A stretch of 64,000 nucleotides of DNA, taken from NCBI GenBank assembly GCA_021323855.1, contig JAJPKE010000019.1, forward strand, positions 1-64,000. The letters run 5' to 3'. Below, piece by piece: positions 27,045 to 36,671 of this stretch (its first letter is position 1; each line of letters begins with the position of its first letter). The translations under genes and the position numbers were made by a program. Below the pieces are notes generated by a model. It did not search any database. It saw only the letters and a program-made list of their open reading frames with translations, and was not told the DNA's origin. This DNA comes from Chloroflexota bacterium. GTDB taxonomy: Bacteria; Chloroflexota; Ktedonobacteria; Ktedonobacterales; JADMIN01.

Positions 27045-28085
27045 ATGATTCGTGAGGCAATAGCGCAACTTGTGGCTGGCGATTCGCTCAGCGAGGACGA
27101 GGCCACCGGCGCGATGGAAGAAATCATGACTGGCGCCGCCACTCCTGCGCAGATTGGCTCATTCCTGACGGCGCTGCGCATCAAAGGCGAAACCGTTGAT
27201 GAGGTGTCCGGGATGGCGCGGGTGATGCGCGAGCAGGCCATTCATGTGCCACTACCTGTGCATATCCGTGCGGTAGACACCTGTGGCACCGGCGGCGACG
27301 CGGCGGGCACCTTCAACGTTTCGACGGCGGCGGGGCTGCTGGTGGCGGCGCTGGGTCAGCCGGTGGCCAAGCACGGCAACCGCGCCGCGTCCAGCCGTTG
27401 TGGCAGCGCCGATGTATTGGAGGCGCTGGGGGTGAAGTTGGAACTCGGCCCAGAGCAGGTGGCTACCTGCATTGAGCAGGTGGGGTTCGGCTTCATGTTT
27501 GCGCCGACCTATCACCCGGCGATGCGGTATGTGGGACCGACGCGGCGTGAGATTGGCATCCGCACCGTCTTCAACATTCTCGGTCCGCTCACCAATCCTG
27601 CTGGTGCGCAATATCAGATATTGGGCGTGGCAGACGCCAGGCTGTTGCCACTGATGGGTGAGGCGCTGCTCCGGTTGGGCTGCCAGCGCGCATTGATTGT
27701 GCATGGCGAAGATGATGTAGATGAGCTTTCACTGAGCGCGCCGACCCGCATCTATGAGGTGCGCGGGGCCAGCGGCGAGACGTTGACCTATACAGTTACG
27801 CCGTCCGACCTGGGGCTGAGTGAACGGCCACGCGCAGAGATTCTTGGCGGCGACGCTGAACAGAATGCCGCCGTGATGCGGCGCGTGCTGGGCGGCGAGC
27901 AGGAGGGCGCGATTGCCGAAATGGTGGCGCTGAATGCGGGTGCGGCGCTCTATGTCACCGCGCGTGTGCCAGAGTTGCGCGCGGGCGTCGAACTGGCGCG
28001 CGATACGCTGCGTAGCGGCAAGGCGCTGGCACTGCTGGATGCGCTGGTCGCCACCTCGCGTGCGCTGGCGCCAGTCGTGGCTTAG
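27045..28085 (+). CDS. trpD: Anthranilate phosphoribosyltransferase
   Basis: Transfers phosphoribose from PRPP to anthranilate. It has 346 residues with VDTCGTGGDAAGTFNVSTAA (PRPP loop), KHGNRAASSRCGSADVLEALGV (anthranilate site), FMFAPTYHPAMRYVGPTRRE, FNILGPLTNPAG and VHGEDDVDELS. AGAGGAGCG lies before the ATG, four bases after trpG. Three repeats follow its stop before the next gene. No sign of fusion or truncation. Confidence 0.96.
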   Translation: MIREAIAQLVAGDSLSEDEATGAMEEIMTGAATPAQIGSFLTALRIKGETVDEVSGMARVMREQAIHVPLPVHIRAVDTCGTGGDAAGTFNVSTAAGLLVAALGQPVAKHGNRAASSRCGSADVLEALGVKLELGPEQVATCIEQVGFGFMFAPTYHPAMRYVGPTRREIGIRTVFNILGPLTNPAGAQYQILGVADARLLPLMGEALLRLGCQRALIVHGEDDVDELSLSAPTRIYEVRGASGETLTYTVTPSDLGLSERPRAEILGGDAEQNAAVMRRVLGGEQEGAIAEMVALNAGAALYVTARVPELRAGVELARDTLRSGKALALLDALVATSRALAPVVA

Positions 28086-28092
28086 TGGAAGA

Positions 28093-28130
28093 CCTCACCC
28101 CCTACCCCCTCTCCCGCGAGGAGAGGGGCC
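28093..28130. repeat. Family A GC-rich palindromic repeat
   Basis: CCTCACCCCCTACCCCCTCTCCCGCGAGGAGAGGGG, eight bases after the trpD stop. Confidence 0.78.
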
Positions 28131-28210
28131 GCCAGGTGAGCGGATTCGCTGCTGGCGTATATCGCTGCTGGCTCAGGCTATATCACTATTGCCAAATAGT
28201 GGTTCGTGTG

Positions 28211-28320
28211 CCTCACAGTCCCCTCTCCTTGTGGGAGAGGGGTGGCCGCAGGCCGGGGTGAGGGTTCGGCTCTGGTTCCCCTCTCCCGCGCAGGGGGGAG
28301 GGGTTAGGGGTGGGGGCTAG
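28211..28320. repeat. Two more Family A repeats
   Basis: CCTCACAGTCCCCTCTCC-TTGT-GGGAGAGGGG...GGGGTGAGG, then CCCCTCTCCCGCGCAGGGGGGAGGGG, ending 15 bases before the next GTG start. Confidence 0.78.
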
Positions 28321-28335
28321 AAAGGATGGCGCATC

Positions 28336-29304
28336 GTGAGTCTGCCGACATCCCGGCATTTCACCATCGAGCGCAATGCCGATGGCGTCTACGCTGCGCT
28401 GGCGATCAAAGGCGCTGGTGCGATGTGCAACGCTGGCATCGTTGATCTGGGCGACCAGACGCTCATATTCGATACATTCTTCACGCCGCAGGCGGCTGAT
28501 GATCTGCGTCACGCCGCCGAAGTGTTGTTAGGCAGACCGGTCGGTATCGTCATCAATAGCCACTGGCACGACGACCATGTACGCGGCAACCAGTCATTTC
28601 CGGGAGCACGCATCATCGCAACCGATGTCACTCGTGACCTGATTGCCGAGCGAGTTGCAGCGAATATTGCGCGTTATCAGGCGGAGGTGCCAGCGTTCCT
28701 CGCCGCGCTACGCGAGCGATTGGCAGCCGAGCAAGACGAACACAGACGTGCCGAGTTGCAAGCTGATCTCTCGTTTGGTGAGGAGGTGCAGGCGACACTG
28801 GCAACGTTGCAATTGACACCGCCGACCGAGACGTTCACCGGCGAGGAATATGTGCTGGATGGTCCGGCGCGGCAGGCAAGGCTGTTGACCTATGGTGGCG
28901 GGCATACTGCGAGCGACACTGTTCTCTATCTGCCAGCCGAACGCATCGTATTTACTGGCGATCTGGTCGTCATTGGCGAGCATCCGCTGCTGGCGGACGG
29001 CCATCCTGAAGCATGGCCGGCGATTCTGGACCGGCTTGGGGCGCTTGCCATTGAGACGCTGATGCCAGGGCACGGTCCACTCGGCACACGCGCCGCCATT
29101 GCAGCGATGCGCCAGTACCTCAGCGATATAGCGGCGCTGGCGCAACAGTTGGTGACCAATGGCGCGACGCTGGAACAGGCGGTTGAGACGCCGGTGCCAA
29201 CACAATACCGTGATCTTAGCGGCGAGGGCGTGTTCCGGCGCAACATTGCCTTTCTCTATCAACGCGATCAGTCTGTTGCTGAAGTAACGGCAAACGAGAA
29301 CTGA
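28336..29304 (+). CDS. MBL-fold metallo-hydrolase inside the trp operon
   Basis: Metallo-beta-lactamase-fold enzyme with a two-metal site: NSHWHDDHVRGN (HxHxDH), GGGHTASDT (third His), FTGDLVV (bridging Asp) and MPGHGPLG (last His). The GTG start has AAAGGA nine bases before it. An acid/Ala-rich helical insert (about residues 100-155, FLAALRERLAAEQDEHRRAE) separates the first and second metal motifs. The substrate cannot be read. It lies between trpD and trpCF with 20 bases to the latter, hence co-expressed. A role in removing a lactone or thioester by-product is speculation; it may also be a passenger. Confidence 0.85.
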   Translation: MSLPTSRHFTIERNADGVYAALAIKGAGAMCNAGIVDLGDQTLIFDTFFTPQAADDLRHAAEVLLGRPVGIVINSHWHDDHVRGNQSFPGARIIATDVTRDLIAERVAANIARYQAEVPAFLAALRERLAAEQDEHRRAELQADLSFGEEVQATLATLQLTPPTETFTGEEYVLDGPARQARLLTYGGGHTASDTVLYLPAERIVFTGDLVVIGEHPLLADGHPEAWPAILDRLGALAIETLMPGHGPLGTRAAIAAMRQYLSDIAALAQQLVTNGATLEQAVETPVPTQYRDLSGEGVFRRNIAFLYQRDQSVAEVTANEN

Positions 29305-29324
29305 AAAGATGAAAATGGGCAGCT

Positions 29325-30821
29325 ATGGCAGAGACGACATTTCTTGAGCGCATCGTCGCCGCCACACGTCAGACGTTGGCGGAGCGCATAACGCAGGTTC
29401 CGCTGGATGCTATGATGGCGCGCGCAGCCGCTGCGCCCGCGCCCCGTCCCTTCGCGGCGGCATTGCGCCCAGCTACGGATGATCCGGCGAAGCTGATTGC
29501 CGAGGTGAAACGCGCCTCACCATCGAAGGGACTGCTGGCCGAGACGTTCGATCCGGTGGCGCAGGCACGGGCGTATGCGGCTGGTGGCGCGGCGGCGATC
29601 AGTGTGCTGACTGAGCCGCACTTCTTTCTGGGGGCGCTAGAGCATCTGCGCGCCGTGCGCGCCGCCGTAGATGTGCCGGTACTGCGCAAAGACTTCATCC
29701 TCGACGAATATCAGGTGTACGAAGCACGAGCCGCCGGAGCCGATGCGATTCTGCTGATCTGCGCCATGCTGGACGATACGATGCTGGCAAGGCTCTATGC
29801 GCTAGCGGCACGGTTGGGCATGGGCGCGCTGGTGGAGGCGCACAACGCCGAGGAGCTGGCCCGTGCCCGTCAGATTGGAGCGCAGATGATTGGCGTCAAC
29901 AGCCGTGATTTGCGCACCTTCGCCGTAGATCACGATATCGTGCGCAAGCTGCGACATGAAGTGCCAACAGAGAGCATCTTCGTTGCGGAGAGCGGCATCG
30001 CGGACCGGCTGAGCGCGGCGCGGGCGCGTGCCTGGGGCGCCGACGCCATTCTCGTCGGTGAGGCGTTGATGCGCGCGCCGGACCCTACACAGAAAGCGCG
30101 TGAACTGGCAACGGCGTCCGGCGGTGTCTTCGCGCGTCTCTTTGGCCGCAGCGCCAACCCGTTCATCAAGCTCTGCGGGCTGGCGCAGCCTGAGCATGGC
30201 GCGCTGGCCGCCGAACTGGGAGCCGGCGCCATAGGGTTCATCTTCGCGCCGAGCCGCCGCTCTGTTACGCCAACACAGGCGCGCGCCGTGATCGAGGCCG
30301 CCCATCATGCGGATCCTCATTGCGCGCCGCTGGCGGTGGGCGTCTTCGTCAATGAAGCGCCTGAGACTCTCGCTGATATTGTTACATCGGCCAAACTGGA
30401 TGCCATCCAATTGAGTGGTGATGAGACGCCGGATGCCTGCGCTGAGGTAGCTGCGCGCACGCAGTTGCCGGTCATCAAGGCGCTACGGCTGCGAAGCGAA
30501 CGAGACTTGGAAGCGCTGGATGCGTATGCGCTGTCCGGCACAGCGTTGCTGCTGGATACGCCATCAACGGATGGCAGCTATGGCGGCAGCGGACAGACCG
30601 GCGATTGGGCGCTGGCGAGGCGCGCGGCTGAGCGCTGGCCGGTCATCCTCTCTGGCGGCCTCTCACCGCAGAATGTAACGGAGGCGCTGGCCGCTGTACA
30701 GCCAGCAGGCGTGGATGTTAGCAGCGGCATTGAAACTGATGGCGTGAAGGATACGGTTAAGATGCGCGCGTTTGTGGAAGCTGCGGTATTACCCCCGCTC
30801 CTTGTGGGAGCCAGGGAGTGA
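29325..30821 (+). CDS. trpCF: Bifunctional indole-3-glycerol-phosphate synthase / phosphoribosylanthranilate isomerase
   Basis: A fusion of two TIM barrels that catalyse consecutive steps. TrpC occupies residues 1-260: LIAEVKRASPSKGLL, FDPVAQARAYAAGGAAAISVLTE, VLRKDFILDEYQVYEARAAGAD, IGVNSRDLRTF, VAESGI. TrpF follows from ~280: FIKLCGLAQPEHG, GAIGFIFAPSRRSVTP, GVFVNE, IQLSGDE, LLLDTPS, GGSGQTGDW, ILSGGLSPQNV and VDVSSGIE. The fusion order C-F is as in E. coli. The last residues (LPPLLVGARE) and the stop come from an interspersed GC-rich repeat. It starts 20 bases after the MBL gene without a strong ribosome site, so coupling is likely. Confidence 0.95.
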   Translation: MAETTFLERIVAATRQTLAERITQVPLDAMMARAAAAPAPRPFAAALRPATDDPAKLIAEVKRASPSKGLLAETFDPVAQARAYAAGGAAAISVLTEPHFFLGALEHLRAVRAAVDVPVLRKDFILDEYQVYEARAAGADAILLICAMLDDTMLARLYALAARLGMGALVEAHNAEELARARQIGAQMIGVNSRDLRTFAVDHDIVRKLRHEVPTESIFVAESGIADRLSAARARAWGADAILVGEALMRAPDPTQKARELATASGGVFARLFGRSANPFIKLCGLAQPEHGALAAELGAGAIGFIFAPSRRSVTPTQARAVIEAAHHADPHCAPLAVGVFVNEAPETLADIVTSAKLDAIQLSGDETPDACAEVAARTQLPVIKALRLRSERDLEALDAYALSGTALLLDTPSTDGSYGGSGQTGDWALARRAAERWPVILSGGLSPQNVTEALAAVQPAGVDVSSGIETDGVKDTVKMRAFVEAAVLPPLLVGARE

Positions 30822-30923
30822 AGTCACTCTGGTTCCCCTCTCCTCGCGGGAGAAGGAGTCAGCAGGTGAGGTCGCTCTGGTTTCCCTTCTCCTTGTGGGA
30901 GAGGGGGTTAGGGGATGAGGTCC
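30791..30923. repeat. Three Family A repeats, first one encodes the TrpCF end
   Basis: CCCCCGCTCCTTGTGGGAGCCAGGG (coding), then TTCCCCTCTCC-TCGC-GGGAGAAGGAG, then TTCCCTTCTCC-TTGT-GGGAGAGGGGG-TTAGGGG. Confidence 0.75.
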
Positions 30924-30959
30924 ATTCCCCTACAGCGCCGATAGAAATGAGCAGATGAG

Positions 30960-32210
<1,251 letters not shown>

Positions 32211-32218
32211 CGAGTAGA

Positions 32219-32260
32219 CCTCACCCCCTGGCCCCTCTCCCACAGAGCGAGGGGGAACCA
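32219..32260. repeat. Family A GC-rich repeat
   Basis: CCTCACCCCCTGGCCCCTCTCCCACAGAGCGAGGGGG starts nine bases after the trpB stop. Confidence 0.72.
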
Positions 32261-32325
32261 GAGCGGACGCTCGTGAAGGCGCCAATCCCCTAAAGTAACC
32301 GGCTTAGTGAGAGGACAGGCACGAT

Positions 32326-33159
32326 ATGTTGCAGACTGAGCAGGCGTCACCCATCGCCGCTGCCTTCGCGCATGCGCGCGAAGTGGGCCGGGTGGCGCTG
32401 ATTCCCTATGTCATGGCGGGCTATCCCGATACAGAGACGAGCGAGGCGCTGGCGGTTGCGCTCTGCCGCGCCGGTGCTGCTATACTGGAGCTAGGCGTGC
32501 CGTTCTCCGATCCGCTGGCCGATGGCGCGACTATCCAGCGTGCCAGCCAGCGCGCGCTCGACAACGGCATGTCACTCCGTGGCACGCTGGACCTGGCGGA
32601 GCGGGTAGCAGGTCAGGTGCAGACGCCGCTGGTGCTGATGGGCTATTATAATCCCATCTACAGCTTCGGCCTGGAACGCTTCTGCGAGCGTGCCGCACAG
32701 GCAGGCGTCGCCGGACTGATCGTGCCAGACCTGCCGCCGGAAGAGGCCGAGCCGCTACGCAGCGCCGCCGCCGTTCGTGGCATCGAATTGATCTTTCTGG
32801 TGACGCCGACCAGCCCGGATGAGCGCATCGCGCAGGCGGCGGAGATGGCGGCGCGCACCGGCGGTGGCTTTCTCTATTGCGTCTCGCTGAGCGGTGTGAC
32901 GGGCGCGCGTGACCGGCTGCCGGAGCAGCTTAGCGCCTTCGTGGGGCGTGTGCGCGCGCAGACACGCCTGCCGCTGGCGGTGGGCTTCGGCGTGGCGCGG
33001 CCAGAGCATGTCGCGGAGATTGGCCACATCGCGGATGGCGCAGTGGTCGCCAGCGCGCTACTCAACGCTGTAGACGCTGCGCCCGCCGGTGAGCAGGTTG
33101 CCGCAGGCATCGCTTTCCTGCAATCATTGCAGGCGGGCGCGCAGAAGGCCGGCGGGTAA
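32326..33159 (+). CDS. trpA: Tryptophan synthase alpha chain
   Basis: TIM barrel that cleaves indole-3-glycerol phosphate and channels indole to TrpB. IPYVMAGYPDTETS, ILELGVPFSDPLADGATIQ (catalytic Glu55 and Asp66), LMGYYNPI, GLIVPDLPPEEA, FLVTPTSPDERI, YCVSLSGVTGAR, VGFGVARPEHV and ADGAVVASAL are all present. Length 277 is normal. The end KAGG and TAA lie in GGCCGGCGGGTAAA, a match to the Family B repeat core, so this end may also be repeat-derived. Confidence 0.96.
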   Translation: MLQTEQASPIAAAFAHAREVGRVALIPYVMAGYPDTETSEALAVALCRAGAAILELGVPFSDPLADGATIQRASQRALDNGMSLRGTLDLAERVAGQVQTPLVLMGYYNPIYSFGLERFCERAAQAGVAGLIVPDLPPEEAEPLRSAAAVRGIELIFLVTPTSPDERIAQAAEMAARTGGGFLYCVSLSGVTGARDRLPEQLSAFVGRVRAQTRLPLAVGFGVARPEHVAEIGHIADGAVVASALLNAVDAAPAGEQVAAGIAFLQSLQAGAQKAGG

Positions 33160-33172
33160 AGGGGAGACACCA

Positions 33173-34036
33173 GTGAGCGTGAGCGGCGTGAGTGGCCTGA
33201 ATGGGGAGAAATGGCGCCTGTTGAGTTCAATCAACGAACCAATGGGACGGCAACTTGCGCTCAGTGAGGCGCTGCTGGCGACGATGCACGAAGGATCGCT
33301 GCCAGTGCTGCGCTGGTATGTCTCCGAGCAACCGGCGCTGGTGCTTGGCAACGGGCAGAAGCCGGAGGTGGTGGACTTCGCCGCCTGCCGTGCTGCCAGC
33401 GTTGAGGTCTTCAAGCGCACCTCCGGCGGCACGGCAGTGCTGGCCGACCGCTATGCGCTGAGCATGGAAGTGGCGCTGCCGGTGACACATCCCCTGGCGA
33501 CCGGCGATATCGTGCGCGGCTATCAATGGATCGGTGAGCTATGGGCACAGGCATTGCGCGTGCTGGGCAGCGAGGAGGCGCGCGCCATCCCAATGGAAGA
33601 GGTACGTGCGCTGCCCCCCATTCCGAAGGATGACCCGCTGCGTATGGCCTGCTATGGCACGCTTTCGCCATACGAGGCAGTGGTTGGGCAGCGGAAAGTC
33701 GTGGGACTCTGCCAGGTGCGCCGTCGTTCTGCCATGCTCTATCAGGTAGGCGTGCATTTTCGCTGGCAACCGGAGGCGCTGGTTGCGCTGCTGGCCCTGC
33801 CAGATGGTGAACGCGCGTCGCTTGCCAAACGCCTGCATACCACCGCCGCTGGACTCGACGAACTGACCAGACGGACCATCAGCGCAGGTGAGGTGCGCGA
33901 CACCGTTCACAATCTACTCGCTGCGCGTCTGGGCGTTTGCCCCACGCGCAGCGCCTGGACCGCCGCCGAGCGCGCCGCCGCAGATCGTTTTCAGCGCGAA
34001 CGCTTTGAGGCGCTCGTGCCCGCTCCATCGGCGTAA
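33173..34036 (+). CDS. Lipoate-protein ligase / octanoyltransferase family protein
   Basis: BPL/LplA-fold acyltransferase of 287 residues. The conserved RTSGGTAVL loop, then LSMEVALP, and the lysine motif GQRKVVGLCQVRRRSAMLYQ followed by GVHF, match lipoate ligases and LipM/LipL-type octanoyltransferases. The GTG at 33173 is chosen for GGGGAG seven bases upstream. It starts 13 bases after trpA and ends the T-box unit, an unusual place for a lipoylation gene. The protein lacks the C-terminal accessory domain of full LplA, favouring a transferase or amidotransferase. Substrate not certain. Confidence 0.8.
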   Translation: MSVSGVSGLNGEKWRLLSSINEPMGRQLALSEALLATMHEGSLPVLRWYVSEQPALVLGNGQKPEVVDFAACRAASVEVFKRTSGGTAVLADRYALSMEVALPVTHPLATGDIVRGYQWIGELWAQALRVLGSEEARAIPMEEVRALPPIPKDDPLRMACYGTLSPYEAVVGQRKVVGLCQVRRRSAMLYQVGVHFRWQPEALVALLALPDGERASLAKRLHTTAAGLDELTRRTISAGEVRDTVHNLLAARLGVCPTRSAWTAAERAAADRFQRERFEALVPAPSA

Positions 34037-34106
34037 ATCAACAATTCAATGGGCCAACTAGCGTCGTGCGGCCTGGTATGTCGTAGTCGCATGTACCATC
34101 ATAGGC

Positions 34107-35303
34107 TCACACGTACATTTCCTGTTGCACGCGCAGGCGGCGATGTGCCAGTACGCCCATTGTAGGGATATCTGCTAGCTCAGTTCTGGCGATTGCCTGG
34201 CGATAGCACGTGGCCGCGAGATCACGCTCTTTTTGCGCTTCAAATTCGATCCCCAGATTCGTGTAGACCTGCGCCACTAGCGTATCATCCTTATAATATT
34301 CGGCCTGCTTCCAAACGTTTTCGATGACGAAAAGGCGGTTGGTATTGCAGTTGATAAGGCCGTCATGGCGGGCGCTGGCAAGCAATGCCATATTCTTATT
34401 GCTGATGTGGTTGGTCTGAAGCGAGAGTTCTAATGCTTCGCGCGCATACGTCTGCCCGATGCTGACGTAGGTATTTGCGTCAGATGAAGCGCGGTCCTCA
34501 TGAAATTCCACCAGATCCAGGGCAATATCGGCGACGACGCTGTTGAGCCGTGAGAGGTGCATCACTGCTCTGGGAGAACCGATTTCTTTCAATGTCCTGG
34601 CGCCCGCGCTCGCCAGCAGATACGCCCGCTTCAGTTGGCCGTTCCAACGATAGAACAGCGCCTCTAACCAGTCAAATCGGGCATACCATTCCCTGGCGTT
34701 TGGTGCCTGCTCCGCCAGATGGCGAGCCAGAGAAAAATAGGCGTCCTTTTCAGACCACTCTGCGAGATGAAAGAAACTGGTGAGCAGAATGCTGAGGTTC
34801 GCCAGATCTACCCCAGGGTCAATACTGCCCGCCTCCGTCGTCAGTGTGCGAAAAATGGCATCAGCTTGTTCCGCATGTTGCCTGGCCATGCGAAATTTCA
34901 GTTGCAGGGAATAGGCGCCTGCCGCCAGGTAGTTTAGCTCTGCGCGGGCATGCTGCTCATCGGGAAATCTCACAGAGCGGCTGGGATCGTCGAGAATGGC
35001 AATGGCCTCCTCATAAAAGCCGCTTGCCTTCGCAGGAGAGCCACCATTGAGGTTGGCCATGCCGAGCAAGAATAGCGCGCGAACTTCCTGACGTTTGCAC
35101 GGGAAAAGCGAAAGACACGCCTCCGCGTACTTCTTGATTGTTTCACACAGCGGATACAATGCTAGATCGTCGCTCCCAGCATAGCGCATGACTATTCCCA
35201 ATTCCTTGTACGCCAGGTCTAGATACGCTTTCGCCTGCCGGCTGTAATCATGCTCGCGCTTCGTGTTCAGATCATCGGAAACATGCAAAAAACTCTCGTT
35301 CAT
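34107..35303 (-). CDS. Hypothetical helical-repeat (TPR-like) protein
   Basis: A 398-residue, all-helical protein with degenerate TPR-type pairs: RALFLLGMANLNGGSPAKASGFYEEAI, ELNYLAAGAYSLQLKFRMAR, VAQVYTNLGIEFEAQKERDL-AATCYRQAI. No DNA-binding or catalytic domain is seen. The ATG at 35303 has GGGGACGG upstream. Such proteins often form the C-terminal half of HTH-TPR regulators or partner a small regulator. The gene is divergent from the unknown gene at 35754 across an AT-rich gap, and the two may be functionally linked. It is somewhat AT-richer than the trp region. Confidence 0.7.
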   Translation of the reverse strand: MNESFLHVSDDLNTKREHDYSRQAKAYLDLAYKELGIVMRYAGSDDLALYPLCETIKKYAEACLSLFPCKRQEVRALFLLGMANLNGGSPAKASGFYEEAIAILDDPSRSVRFPDEQHARAELNYLAAGAYSLQLKFRMARQHAEQADAIFRTLTTEAGSIDPGVDLANLSILLTSFFHLAEWSEKDAYFSLARHLAEQAPNAREWYARFDWLEALFYRWNGQLKRAYLLASAGARTLKEIGSPRAVMHLSRLNSVVADIALDLVEFHEDRASSDANTYVSIGQTYAREALELSLQTNHISNKNMALLASARHDGLINCNTNRLFVIENVWKQAEYYKDDTLVAQVYTNLGIEFEAQKERDLAATCYRQAIARTELADIPTMGVLAHRRLRVQQEMYV

Positions 35304-35753
35304 GTCTGGCCGTCCCCTACAAATCGCTGGATAACAGACCCATTTGCGCTGGGCTATCAGAAGCCATGATGGCAATCTGCCGCGCTATCCGACCAAAACT
35401 ACATAAAAAGTACCAGGAACAAACAAGCATGATTGCCAGACGGGTACAATCTCGATGGCGTCCCCTCACTATTCCCATTATGCCACGCGCCACCAACGAG
35501 AGCACAGTCACATGCCTGTGCAGAACGCTGCCATTTTCCTGCGTTCTCAGTCGCTTCCTGGCTCTTCACGTGTACTTCCCCTATTCGCAGCTCCCATAGT
35601 CTGTGCGGTACCTTTCTCCGACAGCTTTAAAAATTCGGCATAATGAGCCAGATGATTGTACTTGCAATCGCATCACAAGTATGGTATCTCTTTACTAGCA
35701 ATGTATTGATTGAACACTGATAGGTATGACAAACGATCAAAGGGGCTACACGT
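35304..35753. other. AT-rich divergent intergenic region
   Basis: No gene is supported in these 450 bases. It separates two divergent genes and must carry their promoters. ACTTGCAATCGCATCACAAGT (35657-35677), with outer arms ACTTG/CAAGT, lies ~80 bp before the rightward gene, and TATGGT and TTGTAC boxes overlap it. None is convincing on its own. Confidence 0.35.
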
Positions 35754-36578
35754 ATGAATTTCACGAGGCCAGAGGACGCACAGGGCACTATTTTCGCGCG
35801 TGAATTGCAGATGATTCTATCTACGCACCACCTTCAACTGCATCACTTACATAGTCTTGCAATTGGAAATCGAGAGATACAGCGCCTTCGACGTTCGCTG
35901 TCGTCGCCCGGACTATCTCACTTTCCCGTTTTCACTCATTTGGAACTCGATAGGTTGATTACTGCGATGAAGCTGACACCACCAGAGCAACGGCGTCTCC
36001 ACGCGGCGCTAATCGCAACTGATGTCGAGCGTATTTTGGCGGGTCGTATGACACCAGATGGCGCTTTTCTTGCAGCGAACCAGGTTTTTGAGACGTGTCT
36101 AGAGGCTTTGAATAGACAGCAGCAACGAGGAAGTGAGGAACGTGAAGAGTGTGCGGAATGTGAAGCGAACCTGCCTGTTAATTTTCTCTCGTTCTCTCAA
36201 GAGCGGACTGGTACTATTGATATATATGAACCTTCTGGCATATCAGCTCGTGTAGGCGATAATACAGTTTCTGAGAGCATGAATATGAGCGATAACGATA
36301 GTGAAAGTGATTCTGAAGAATATGATGAACGGGATGAACCATGTGAATCTCTTGATTTTCTGCAACTGGCGGAAATATCCTTTAGCAACGCCTGCCATAT
36401 GATGGCCAGCCAACCTAACCAACCAAATCAGATTGATAGTGATGACATCCCTCTTGAACAGATTCTCCATCTCAAAGCAAATTTGCTACGCCAGAACCAG
36501 AAAATGCAACTCTCCGGCTGGCTGCAAACCATCTCCAGCGGCGACAGCGGCGCCCCTCCATATTCACATTTTGCTTGA
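35754..36578 (+). CDS. Hypothetical protein, possible HTH-like N-terminus
   Basis: I do not recognise this 274-residue protein. Residues 12-110 are helical (FARELQMILSTHHLQLHHLH, LELDRLITAMKLTPPEQRRL, RMTPDGAFLAANQVFETCLEAL), with the spacing of an XRE-like helix-turn-helix region. A very acidic, Ser-rich stretch follows (SDNDSESDSEEYDERDE at ~180-198), then a short helical C-terminus. Codon use is AT-rich and unlike the neighbours, so transfer is likely. It faces away from the TPR-like gene 34107-35303, recalling split regulator pairs. Confidence 0.6.
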   Translation: MNFTRPEDAQGTIFARELQMILSTHHLQLHHLHSLAIGNREIQRLRRSLSSPGLSHFPVFTHLELDRLITAMKLTPPEQRRLHAALIATDVERILAGRMTPDGAFLAANQVFETCLEALNRQQQRGSEEREECAECEANLPVNFLSFSQERTGTIDIYEPSGISARVGDNTVSESMNMSDNDSESDSEEYDERDEPCESLDFLQLAEISFSNACHMMASQPNQPNQIDSDDIPLEQILHLKANLLRQNQKMQLSGWLQTISSGDSGAPPYSHFA

Positions 36579-36671
36579 CTGCCGAACCTATCGCACCTGT
36601 CGTCGTTCGTGCCGTTCAGTCTGACACCGTTATCGCACAGCTTCTATTCCGATGCTGGATGAATCCGGCCC

